From contig DAOWFY010000158.1 in NCBI GenBank assembly GCA_030637775.1, forward strand, positions 1 to 15,638: 15,638 nt of DNA, read 5' to 3'. Position numbers and translations under genes: made by a program. Numbering within the stretch: position 1 is the stretch's first letter; each line of letters begins with the position of its first letter. The notes under the pieces are model-generated. The model was not told where the DNA came from, ran no database searches, and saw nothing but the letters and a program-made list of their open reading frames with translations. Origin of the DNA: DAOVGU01 sp030637775 [NCBI: bacterium] (GTDB taxonomy: Bacteria > Ratteibacteria > UBA8468). Below are positions 1 through 6,792 of this stretch, piece by piece.

Positions 1-494
1 AACTGAATCCAGAATTTGCTGAGGCCTATAATAATTTAGGCACAATCTATGCCCATGATGGTCCTCCCGAGAAAGCAATCTCCTCCTATGAAAAGGCTAT
101 TTCCCTTAATCCAAAAAAGGCCGTTTTCCATTATAATCTGGCTTTGTCCTATGAGTCGCAAAGAAGGATAGAGGAGGCGCTTAATGAATACCAGAAAGCA
201 ATAAGGTTAGAGCCGGCTAACCATACCTACCGTCTGGAATATGCGAGAACTCTCTATATCCTGAAAAGATGGGATGAGGCTCTTTCTGTCTACAAGAGAG
301 CACTCAGGACTGCTCCTGACCTTAAAGAGAAGTCCAGACTCTATACCGTTATCGGTGGTATTAACTACTATCAAAAAAAGAAGATTTCAGAGGCGATTGT
401 CTGTTGGAAAAAAGCTTTAGAATTGGATCGCGATAACAGCCGGGCGGCCTTTCTCCTTAAAAAAGTTGCACCTAAAAATCCCGCTACTCACTAA
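1..494 (+). CDS. TPR-repeat protein, C-terminal part (5' end outside window)
   Basis: The frame starting at base 3 is open from the left edge to the TAA at 492-494, so this is the last ~163 residues of a longer protein. It is built of 34-residue tetratricopeptide repeats. The motif A-x-x-N-L-G-x-I-Y ... A-I-x-x-Y-x-K-A-I-x-L-N-P is visible first near residues 8-37, then in degenerate copies ending with EAIVCWKKALELD. Such repeats form a helical scaffold for protein-protein contacts. No catalytic domain is seen in the visible part. The tail is short and lysine-rich. A TTG at 144 could be mistaken for a start, but the TPR pattern continues upstream of it, so the gene begins outside the window. 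The specific role cannot be inferred. Confidence 0.85.
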   Translation, partial: LNPEFAEAYNNLGTIYAHDGPPEKAISSYEKAISLNPKKAVFHYNLALSYESQRRIEEALNEYQKAIRLEPANHTYRLEYARTLYILKRWDEALSVYKRALRTAPDLKEKSRLYTVIGGINYYQKKKISEAIVCWKKALELDRDNSRAAFLLKKVAPKNPATH

Positions 495-502
495 TCATAC
501 TT

Positions 503-628
503 ACTTCAGTAGGGATATGCGGGAGGATTAACTTCTTGATATTTGTCACAGCAAATTAAGTATGATATAATGAATAAATTATTAAATTGCGCCGCTATAC
601 TATCTGCTAACTTCAGTAGCAATATGCG
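503..628 (+). repeat. Pair of 19-base direct repeats flanking a promoter
   Basis: ACTTCAGTAGGGATATGCG (503-521) and ACTTCAGTAGCAATATGCG (610-628) match at 17 of 19 bases and are 107 bases apart. One copy lies just upstream and one just downstream of the strong promoter at 543-571. They could be operator half-sites or a small repeat duplication. No coding potential is seen between them. Confidence 0.6.
543..571 (+). promoter_or_regulatory. Sigma-70-type promoter for the DUF5658-like gene
   Basis: TTGTCA (543-548), a 17-base spacer and a perfect TATAAT (566-571) predict a start of transcription near 578. It reads toward the small membrane-protein gene and may also feed mgtE. The rest of the 495-659 gap holds only the direct repeats and AT-rich sequence. 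Confidence 0.7.
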
Positions 629-694
629 TAATCAGTCTTTCAGATTAAGCTTATAGCAAATGATGGTAATCTTTTTAACCCTGTTGATCGCGAT

Positions 695-946
695 TTGAGT
701 TTTACCGACCTTGGTCTTACCTTGCGAAGTATCCAATCAGGGAGTTTTAAGGAGGCCAATCCTCTGATGCAGATAGTTATGAGGTACGGTGGAGTGGAAT
801 CAATGATTCTAACCAAATTTCTTGTTACCGGTTTCTTCGTTACCACCTGCATTAAGGCAAGAAGAACCTCAGTGGCGGAGGCTGGCTCTCTCTTTGTTTT
901 CCTGAGTTACCTCCTTCTTCTCTTCCATTGGACAGTGGCATTTTAG
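695..946 (+). CDS. Small membrane protein, DUF5658-like, probably frameshifted at its 5' end
   Basis: The 83-residue frame from a TTG at 695 contains FTDLGLTLRS followed by EANPLM. This is the pattern of DUF5658-type small membrane proteins: an aspartate in the first helix, then a conserved E-x-N-P-L-M, then a helix with lysine. Two more hydrophobic helices follow, around residues 31-48 and 66-82. There is no ribosome binding site, and the first helix would be cut short. In another frame, ATG at 660 encodes MMVIFLTLLIAI and stops at TGA 696-698, exactly where the first helix should continue. One base missing in the TTT at 694-696 would join the two parts into a normal protein of about 95 residues. 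The gene may therefore be a recent pseudogene, an assembly error, or use an unusual start. The function of the family is unknown to me. Confidence 0.6.
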   Translation: MSFTDLGLTLRSIQSGSFKEANPLMQIVMRYGGVESMILTKFLVTGFFVTTCIKARRTSVAEAGSLFVFLSYLLLLFHWTVAF

Positions 947-995
947 GCCCCGCAATAGTTGACCCTTTTAGCAATTTATATCTTTTGGAGCGTTC

Positions 996-1025
996 TTGAC
1001 CATTCTATTGTCACCGTTGTATAAT
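996..1025 (+). promoter_or_regulatory. Promoter of mgtE
   Basis: TTGACC (996-1001), an 18-base spacer and TATAAT (1020-1025) predict transcription start near 1032, only about 12 bases before the mgtE ATG at 1044. There is no room for an Mg2+ riboswitch. A TTG start at 996 in the same frame is excluded because it would lie in the -35 box. Confidence 0.7.
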
Positions 1026-1043
1026 ACACAAAACCATACCGAT

Positions 1044-2393
1044 ATGAGAAAACATAGGCTCTTGGTGCCAGAGATAAGGAAGTTATTAAAGGAAAATCGG
1101 ATCGAGGAGATGAAGATGGCTCTGGAGAATCTCCATCCGGTTGATATTGCCTCTATTTTAGCCAATCTCAAAGATGAGGAGGCAAGAGTTCTCTTTCGCC
1201 TCCTTCCCAAAGATATTGCTCTGGAAACCTTTAATGAATTGGAGGAGGAGGAGGAGGCAGGTCTTCTTTCGTTGTTGGGGAAAAATTATGCCGCCGAGGT
1301 TTTAAATGAGATGGCTGCCGATGAGAGGGCCGACCTTTTCGAAGAGATGCCGACAGAAATCATCCAACGGTTTCTCCCCTTGATGAGCCCCGAGGAACGA
1401 GCCGATGTGGAGAAACTTCTCAAGGAGAAGGAGAACTCTGCCGGAAGCATCATGACCACCGAGTATGCCTCTTTAAGAATAGAATTAACTATTAGTGAAG
1501 CCCTGTCGAGCATCCGGCAGATGGCACCCAGGAAAGAGACGATCTACTACCTCTATGTCATTGACAATGACGGAAAATTGATTGGCGTTGTCTCTCTGAA
1601 AGACCTGGTTTTAGGAGAGCCTTCTCAGAAGATTGGCGAGCTTATGCATCCTGAAGTAATCAGTGTAAGAGAGGATCAGGACCAGGAGGAGGTAGCAAGG
1701 TTGATTGGCAAGTATAATTTTTTAGCCGTGCCGGTCGTTGATAATAAGAATAAGCTCTCGGGGATTGTCACCGTTGATGACAGTTTAGATATCATTAAAG
1801 AAGAAAATACCGAAGATATTCATAAGATGGCGGCGATGGAGGCGCCTGAGGAGGAATATTTCAAGACCAGTTTCTTTGTGTTAGCCCGCAAAAGAGTCCT
1901 CTGGCTGGTTGTTTTGCTTGTTGCTCTGACCTTCACCGGCAATATTCTCAAAGGTTATTCCCATGCTCTGGAGGCTTTAGTGGCACTTGCCTACTTTATT
2001 CCTTTGCTCATCGGAACCGGGGGCAATGCGGGAGCACAGTCATCGGCCACAATTATTCGGGGGCTAGCCACCGGTGAGTTATCCTCACAGCAGACCTTTA
2101 GAGTGATGCGTAGAGAGATTGGTTTAGGACTACTCCTGGGTGCTATTTTGGGTTGCTTTGGTCTGGGGAGAGTTTTACTAACAGAGAGAAGCCTTCTTCT
2201 TGGGCTCACCGTGGGTATTGGACTGGCGGCCACCATTGCCGTAGCCACAATCACCGGAGCGTTTATTCCCCTCCTATTGCGGCGCATGCGTATTGACCCG
2301 GCAGTAGCGGCGGGTCCTTTTATTGCCACAGCGATAGACCTCGCGGGCCTTATCATTTACTTTCAAATTGCCAAGTTTCTCCTGCATGTATAG
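1044..2393 (+). CDS. mgtE: Magnesium transporter MgtE
   Basis: 449 residues, the usual MgtE length. The order is: N-terminal helical MgtE_N domain (LHPVDIASIL, then ADERADLFEEMP and the LPLMSPEERADVEKLL repeat unit); two CBS domains beginning near SAGSIMTTEYASL and ELMHPEVISVRED; a connecting acidic helix; and a membrane domain of about five helices from VLWLVVLLVAL onward. The membrane domain carries the family signatures PLLIGTGGNAGAQSS (about residues 320-334) and RMRIDPAVAAGPF followed by an aspartate in the last helix, which lines the Mg2+ pore. In studied members the cytosolic domains sense Mg2+ and close the channel. I chose ATG 1044 because MRKHRLL matches the family start and the upstream extension overlaps the promoter. 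The leader is too short for a Shine-Dalgarno site. The stop codon runs straight into the palindromic repeat at 2394. Confidence 0.96.
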   Translation: MRKHRLLVPEIRKLLKENRIEEMKMALENLHPVDIASILANLKDEEARVLFRLLPKDIALETFNELEEEEEAGLLSLLGKNYAAEVLNEMAADERADLFEEMPTEIIQRFLPLMSPEERADVEKLLKEKENSAGSIMTTEYASLRIELTISEALSSIRQMAPRKETIYYLYVIDNDGKLIGVVSLKDLVLGEPSQKIGELMHPEVISVREDQDQEEVARLIGKYNFLAVPVVDNKNKLSGIVTVDDSLDIIKEENTEDIHKMAAMEAPEEEYFKTSFFVLARKRVLWLVVLLVALTFTGNILKGYSHALEALVALAYFIPLLIGTGGNAGAQSSATIIRGLATGELSSQQTFRVMRREIGLGLLLGAILGCFGLGRVLLTERSLLLGLTVGIGLAATIAVATITGAFIPLLLRRMRIDPAVAAGPFIATAIDLAGLIIYFQIAKFLLHV

Positions 2394-2503
2394 AAAAATA
2401 GGGACACATCCTATTTTTATTTTTGATTATCTATGGAGTTTATGATGTTTTTTTAATGTTTATAAAATGATGGATGAGAAAAATGGGATGTGTCCCTATT
2501 TTT
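2394..2503 (+). repeat. Inverted pair of palindromic repeats (REP-like doublet)
   Basis: The 18 bases at 2394-2411 (AAAAATAGGGACACATCC) recur as a perfect inverse complement at 2486-2503. Each copy is also a hairpin by itself. The left one pairs AAAAATAGG (2394-2402) with CCTATTTTT (2410-2418) and is followed by a T-rich run, so it could terminate mgtE transcription. The right one pairs AAAAAT-GGG with CCC-T-ATTTTT. Two inward-facing hairpins with an AT-rich spacer resemble REP/BIME units mobilised by TnpA-REP (RAYT) enzymes; none is encoded here. Confidence 0.8.
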
Positions 2504-2509
2504 AATCTG

Positions 2510-3496
2510 ATGGACCTATTACCCAAAGTTAACCAGACGATAAAGAGGTATTCTCTTATTGAAAAAGGGGATAGGGTTCTTTTGGGAGTCTCTGGGGGAC
2601 CGGATTCGGTTGCTTTACTTCACCTCCTTTCCCGCTTAAAAAAGAGATTAAAATTTTCTCTCCTTCTCTGTCATCTTAACCATGGTCTTCGGAAAGAGGC
2701 GGGAGAAGATGCTCGTTTTGTGAAGGAATTGGCAAACTCCTTTTCCCTTCCCATTACGGTTGGAAAAAGGGACCTCTCTAAAGCAAGGAAATCCTCTTTA
2801 GAGGAGAAAGCCAGAGATGCGCGCTATCAATTCTTTGCTCAAGTTGCTAAAAAGTATCGGGTTAATAGAATTGCGCTGGGACATAACCTTGATGATCAAG
2901 CCGAAACCATTCTTTTAAGGATTATTCGGGGAACCGGACTGCTGGGATTAGGGGGGATAAAGGTTAAGCGATCCCTGGAGGATAACCCGGGGGTTCAGAT
3001 TATCCGGCCTCTGCTGAAGGTTGGCAGAGAGCAAATTCTTGATTACTTAAAGGAAAGAAAACTATCCTTTGTAACCGATTCCTCTAACATCTCTCCCGTT
3101 TATCTTCGCAATAGAATTAGAGCCGAGCTTCTTCCCCTTCTTTCTGAATATAATCCTCAAATTAAGGAATCTCTGGCTAAGCTTGCGATTGCCTGCCAGG
3201 AGGATTTTGCCTTTATTGAAAAAACTGCTGCCTCATTTTTGGACAAAATTTTAAAAAGAAAAGAGCAAAAGCTGATCATCAAAATTAAGGAATTCTCAAA
3301 AACTCCCCAAAATCTGCAAAAGGAAATTTTAAGAGTTGCGATAAAGTCTCTTGCCAAAAAACCCTTGACTTTCTCGGCAATTGAGTCTCTCCAATCCCTG
3401 ATTACCAAGGGAAAAGGCAGATCTTCCCTTTCCTTACCGGGAGGTCTGGTAGCTACCCGCATTCACAAGGATTTGGTCATCTCACTTTACAAATAG
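2510..3496 (+). CDS. tilS: tRNA(Ile)-lysidine synthase TilS
   Basis: 328 residues. TilS converts C34 of the CAU-anticodon tRNA-Ile to lysidine with ATP and lysine, so that it reads AUA as isoleucine. The N-type ATP pyrophosphatase P-loop SGGPDS is at residues 28-33, followed by LCHLNHGLRKEAGEDA, a LGHNLDDQAET block and TDSSN, all typical of the catalytic domain. The rest is the helical middle domain with only a short C-terminal part, shorter than in E. coli but common in other phyla. The frame continues upstream to 2474, but those 12 codons lie mostly inside the palindromic repeat, so ATG 2510 (MDLLPKVNQTI) is preferred. No clear Shine-Dalgarno site is present. The gene precedes dnaG by 25 bases and is probably cotranscribed with it. 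Confidence 0.93.
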   Translation: MDLLPKVNQTIKRYSLIEKGDRVLLGVSGGPDSVALLHLLSRLKKRLKFSLLLCHLNHGLRKEAGEDARFVKELANSFSLPITVGKRDLSKARKSSLEEKARDARYQFFAQVAKKYRVNRIALGHNLDDQAETILLRIIRGTGLLGLGGIKVKRSLEDNPGVQIIRPLLKVGREQILDYLKERKLSFVTDSSNISPVYLRNRIRAELLPLLSEYNPQIKESLAKLAIACQEDFAFIEKTAASFLDKILKRKEQKLIIKIKEFSKTPQNLQKEILRVAIKSLAKKPLTFSAIESLQSLITKGKGRSSLSLPGGLVATRIHKDLVISLYK

Positions 3497-3521
3497 GAAT
3501 TTTTGGGGTACAAGGTTAACA

Positions 3522-5282
3522 ATGGCTTTTATTTCAGAAAGAATTTTAGAAGAGGTTAGAGAGGCAAATGATATTGTTGAGGTAATTTCTTCTCATCTTC
3601 CCCTGAAAAAGAGCGGCAAGAATTATAAGAGTCTCTGTCCCTTTCATTCAGAGAAGACCGCCTCCTTTATCGTTAACCCCGAGAAGCAAATCTTCCACTG
3701 CTTTGGCTGCTCGGCCGGCGGGAATATCTTTACCTTTGTGATGAAGATGGAAAATCTTACATTTCCTGAGAGCGTGACCTTTTTAGCAGAGAAAGCGGGG
3801 ATAAAACTTGAATGGGAAAAAGGCTCAGAGGAAAAAAAGAATCTTCGCCGCGAGTTGATAAGGGTAAACAATGCCGCCGTCACCTACTTTCATCATAACC
3901 TCACAAGAACAAAAAGAGCAATAGAGTATTTAGCAAGAAGAGGGATTACAGAGAGCTCCATCAAAAGATTTAAATTGGGCTATGCCCAAAAGGCTCCCGA
4001 TGCCCTTAAAAAAGGATTAAAGGTGCAAGGATTCTCTGAAGAGCTTCTCCTAAAAGCAGGGCTTCTTCGCTTATCGGAGGAGAAGGATTTTTATTATGAC
4101 TACTTTCGCGATCGGATTATCTTTCCTATCCAAAATACTGCCGGAGAATGTCTTGCTTTTGGGGGCCGGGTATTGGATGAATCGGTAATGCCCAAATACC
4201 TTAATTCTCCTGAAAGTCCCATCTATCATAAAGGCCGGGTCCTTTATGGTCTTTCTTTAGCTAAAGAGACGATTAGCAAGAAAAAAAGGGCAATTATCGT
4301 AGAAGGTTATTTAGATCTTATCAAAACCTCCCAGGGGGGAATAGAAAACATTGTCGCCCCTTTAGGAACTGCTTTGACGATCGAGCATATTCGGCTCCTT
4401 AAACGGTATACGGAAAATGTTGTTCTTTCCCCGGATAGTGATGAAGCCGGCCACATCTCTGCTTGCCGCAGTCTTGAACTTCTCTTAGAGGAGGGGTTAA
4501 GGACAAAGGTCGTCTTTCTTCCCGAAGGTTATGACCCTGATCGCTATATCACAGAGAAAGGAGCGGAGAACTTCCAGACTTTAATCGACAAGGCGCCAGA
4601 CCCTTTTGATTATAAAATGAGGCTTCTTTCTCTAAAAGTAGATGCGACGAGCATTGAAGGAAAGCTTATCATTGCGGAAGAGCTCCTTGCTCTTGTTGCA
4701 AAATTGGACAATACCATCGAAAGATCAGAGTATCTAAAGAGACTTGCAGAAAGAATGAATCTTGATGAAGAGGACCTGAAGAGTGAGTTAAAGAAGATTT
4801 TGGCCGGGAGGACCCACTCTTTGAAATCGCTTACCGTAGAGGGTAGAGGGAGTTTAGTTCGGGCGCAGGAAATTCTCATCCGCTTCAGTTTAGAAAAAAG
4901 GGAAGCACTGGAAAAGACACTCAGTTTGATTTCTCCTACCGATTTTACGGGAATCTATCAAAAGATCTTTGATAAGATTCTCTGGCTTTCCCGCAAGGAT
5001 GAGAAAATTGCTCCTTCGGAGTTAATCAGTAGTTTAGGAGATGATTTAGAAGCGGGGGAGGTAATCTCCTCTATCCTTTTGGAATCCGCCACTGAACCGA
5101 TGGCGGAAGGTATGAAGGAAAAGATGATCGAGGATTGTGTGAGGAGGATTAGAAAGGAAAGGATTGAGAAAAGATTAGAGTCGCTGAAAGATCTCATCAA
5201 GGAGGCTGAGAGCCGCGGGGAGCTCGATGCCAGACTCTTAGCGGAGTATCAGCATTTCTCCAAGCTAAAAAACAGGAAATGA
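3522..5282 (+). CDS. dnaG: DNA primase DnaG
   Basis: 586 residues, normal for the replicative primase that lays down RNA primers at the fork. The N-terminal CHC2 zinc-binding domain has ligands C39, H42, C60 and C63 (CPFH ... CFGC). The Toprim catalytic core follows, with E261 in VEGYLDLIK and D305/D307 in LSPDSDEAG, then DPDRYI. The C-terminal ~150 residues are helical and charged, fitting the DnaB helicase-binding domain. ATG 3522 gives the canonical start (MAFISERILEEV). dnaG followed by rpoD is the classical macromolecular-synthesis operon order, but here the two are separated by a large structured element starting directly after the stop. Confidence 0.96.
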   Translation: MAFISERILEEVREANDIVEVISSHLPLKKSGKNYKSLCPFHSEKTASFIVNPEKQIFHCFGCSAGGNIFTFVMKMENLTFPESVTFLAEKAGIKLEWEKGSEEKKNLRRELIRVNNAAVTYFHHNLTRTKRAIEYLARRGITESSIKRFKLGYAQKAPDALKKGLKVQGFSEELLLKAGLLRLSEEKDFYYDYFRDRIIFPIQNTAGECLAFGGRVLDESVMPKYLNSPESPIYHKGRVLYGLSLAKETISKKKRAIIVEGYLDLIKTSQGGIENIVAPLGTALTIEHIRLLKRYTENVVLSPDSDEAGHISACRSLELLLEEGLRTKVVFLPEGYDPDRYITEKGAENFQTLIDKAPDPFDYKMRLLSLKVDATSIEGKLIIAEELLALVAKLDNTIERSEYLKRLAERMNLDEEDLKSELKKILAGRTHSLKSLTVEGRGSLVRAQEILIRFSLEKREALEKTLSLISPTDFTGIYQKIFDKILWLSRKDEKIAPSELISSLGDDLEAGEVISSILLESATEPMAEGMKEKMIEDCVRRIRKERIEKRLESLKDLIKEAESRGELDARLLAEYQHFSKLKNRK

Positions 5283-5284
5283 AG

Positions 5285-5637
5285 AGGCTCGGAAAGTTTC
5301 TTCGGCGGCACGTTTGTCAGCCCCAGCGAGGCTGACTGCACTCTCGTTGCTCCTCACTCGTCCTCTTTCGAGGACACCGTGCCCGCTCGTCGCTAACAAG
5401 GCCGCTACAGAAACTTTCTTCGCCTTGTGTATACACTAATGTGAGGTGGTTTTCGTAGAGGGCATTAGACCCCGTATGAATGCCAGAGCAGAGGAGGAGT
5501 CCATAGCGAGCATCTCTGCGAGCGAATGCTGTGCGACGAGTAAGGAGCACGAGATAGCTATTATAGTGCGAGTCGGTGAGTACCCTGACCGACGAAGCGA
5601 TAGCTGAGGAGAACCCTCGAGAAAACGCACCGAACAT
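5285..5637 (+). promoter_or_regulatory. Structured two-domain leader element, copy A (rpoD leader)
   Basis: This 353-base block fills the dnaG-rpoD gap. Domain 1: an 11-bp stem 5291-5301/5409-5419 (one G-U pair) encloses hairpin 5316-5322/5330-5336 (loop CCAGCGA), hairpin 5360-5365/5370-5375, and GGCACG 5307-5312 with CGTGCC 5378-5383. A palindrome GTGTATACAC (5427-5436) links to domain 2. There, segments 5439-5442/5634-5637, 5445-5448/5628-5631, 5449-5454/5621-5626 and 5458-5462/5614-5618 form one long stem interrupted by GA/GA, a bulged G and GUA/GA. It encloses hairpins 5461-5466/5479-5484, 5509-5513/5526-5530, 5531-5534/5547-5550 and a nested 5556-5561/5600-5605 with 5572-5577/5588-5593. 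Copy B upstream of lpxB keeps the architecture with compensatory changes. The rpoD ATG follows three bases after the last stem base, without a Shine-Dalgarno site. It is not a known family to me. Confidence 0.75.
5476..5607 (+). other. Possible short ORF inside the leader element (43 codons)
   Basis: ATG 5476 opens MNARAEEESIASISAS and stops at TGA 5605-5607, in the same frame as rpoD and 11 sense codons before its ATG. In copy B the same ORF begins at 13968 (- strand), reads MNARAEEESIASITAS and runs in frame into lpxB. Over these 16 codons the differences are two synonymous changes and one Ser/Thr change. No ribosome binding site precedes either copy. It may be a real upstream ORF or simply a by-product of RNA conservation. 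Confidence 0.3.
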
Positions 5638-5640
5638 ACT

Positions 5641-6792
5641 ATGAAGAAAAGCACAAAGAAGAAGGATAGGATTGAGGCCTTAATTAAAAAGGGAAAGGAG
5701 AAGAGATTTCTCTCCTACGCGGAGGTTGACGAGGCCCTACCTCGGGATGTGGTTGATCCGGAAGAGATTGAAGACCTCTTCCAGCGACTGGATAACCTTG
5801 ATATTGCTGTGGAAGAGCCGATATCTTTAAAGGATCATTATGAAGCTGAGGAGGAGAGAAGAATCCTTGCCGAGGAGATAAGGAATCCTCTTCGCGCTTA
5901 CCTTAAAGAGATAGGGGTGACTTCCCTTTTGACGCCAACTGAGGAGGTCGATTTAGCAAGACGAATCGATGAAGCAAGGAAGAAACTTCGAGAAGCAATT
6001 AGAAAAAAGAGCTCCGCTAAAACGCTTCGCAAGAGGGTATGGGAATTAGAAAGATTAAAGGGTCATCTCATCAGAGCGAATCTCAGGCTCGTGATCAATA
6101 TTGCCAAGAAATATACCAATCCTAAATTGACCATTCGTGACCTTATTCAGGAAGGCAACATTGGATTGATGAAGGCGGTGGAGAAGTTTAAGTATCGGCA
6201 AGGTTATAAGTTCTCTACCTATGCTACCTGGTGGATTCGTCAGGCCATTACCCGGGCCATTGCCGATCATTCTACGACAATCAGAATTCCCGTACATATG
6301 AGGGAGAAGATCAATAAATTAAATAAAATCCGCACCGGGCTTGTGCAAACCCTGGATCGGGAGCCTACCTTAGAAGAAATGGCCAAAAAGACAAAAGCCC
6401 CCTCTGTTAAAGTAAAGACCATTCTCCGGTCCATGCATCAGGAGCCGGTTTCCTTAGAGATGCCTATTGGCGATGATGGGAAAACCACCTTTGGTGATTT
6501 TGTGGAGGACAAGAACAAGAGCTCTCCCGTAAGTTCTGCTACTAAAGTCATTCTTGCTGAGGAGATTGAGAAGATTTTTTTGGTCCTGGATGAAAGGGAG
6601 AAGGAAATTTTAAGATTGCGGTTTGGTTTAAGGGATAAGAGGTATCAGCGAACCCTGGAGGAGGTAGGAAAATACTTTGATCTTACGCGAGAAAGGATCC
6701 GTCAGATTGAGGCAAAGGCTTTGGAGAAGCTACGTCGCTGCAAAAAGATTAAAAAGTTGAAATCGCTTTTAGGGGAATATTTGAGCAGTTAA
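5641..6792 (+). CDS. rpoD: Primary RNA polymerase sigma factor RpoD (sigma-70/SigA)
   Basis: 383 residues, the short SigA form without the long non-conserved region of the E. coli protein. A short lysine-rich region 1.1 is followed by region 1.2 ([11 protein letters not shown]). Region 2 (about residues 141-210) includes [26 protein letters not shown] and the promoter-melting and -10-reading segment [16 protein letters not shown]. Region 3 starts at [13 protein letters not shown]. The region 4.2 helix-turn-helix ([20 protein letters not shown], from residue 338) reads the -35 box. This agrees with the near-perfect TTGACA/TATAAT promoters elsewhere in the window. The start is fixed by an in-frame TGA at 5605 and no other ATG between. 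The leader element, rather than a Shine-Dalgarno site, abuts the start codon, which suggests expression is controlled through that RNA. Confidence 0.96.
   Translation: MKKSTKKKDRIEALIKKGKEKRFLSYAEVDEALPRDVVDPEEIEDLFQRLDNLDIAVEEPISLKDHYEAEEERRILAEEIRNPLRAYLKEIGVTSLLTPTEEVDLARRIDEARKKLREAIRKKSSAKTLRKRVWELERLKGHLIRANLRLVINIAKKYTNPKLTIRDLIQEGNIGLMKAVEKFKYRQGYKFSTYATWWIRQAITRAIADHSTTIRIPVHMREKINKLNKIRTGLVQTLDREPTLEEMAKKTKAPSVKVKTILRSMHQEPVSLEMPIGDDGKTTFGDFVEDKNKSSPVSSATKVILAEEIEKIFLVLDEREKEILRLRFGLRDKRYQRTLEEVGKYFDLTRERIRQIEAKALEKLRRCKKIKKLKSLLGEYLSS

Noticed and set aside
996-1043. N-terminal extension of MgtE from TTG 996
   Set aside because: The TTG is part of the -35 box and the predicted transcript starts after it; the family start is at 1044.
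2474-2509. N-terminal extension of TilS from 2474
   Set aside because: Most of it is palindromic repeat sequence and it is not part of the TilS family.
5317-5637. 106-residue reading frame on the - strand across the rpoD leader
   Set aside because: It reads antisense through the structured element, is rich in Arg, Ser and Cys, shows no domain, and is not kept in copy B.
5285-5640. Known housekeeping RNA (RNase P, tmRNA, SRP, 6S) between dnaG and rpoD
   Set aside because: The signature sequences of these RNAs are absent, and two copies in leader positions do not fit.
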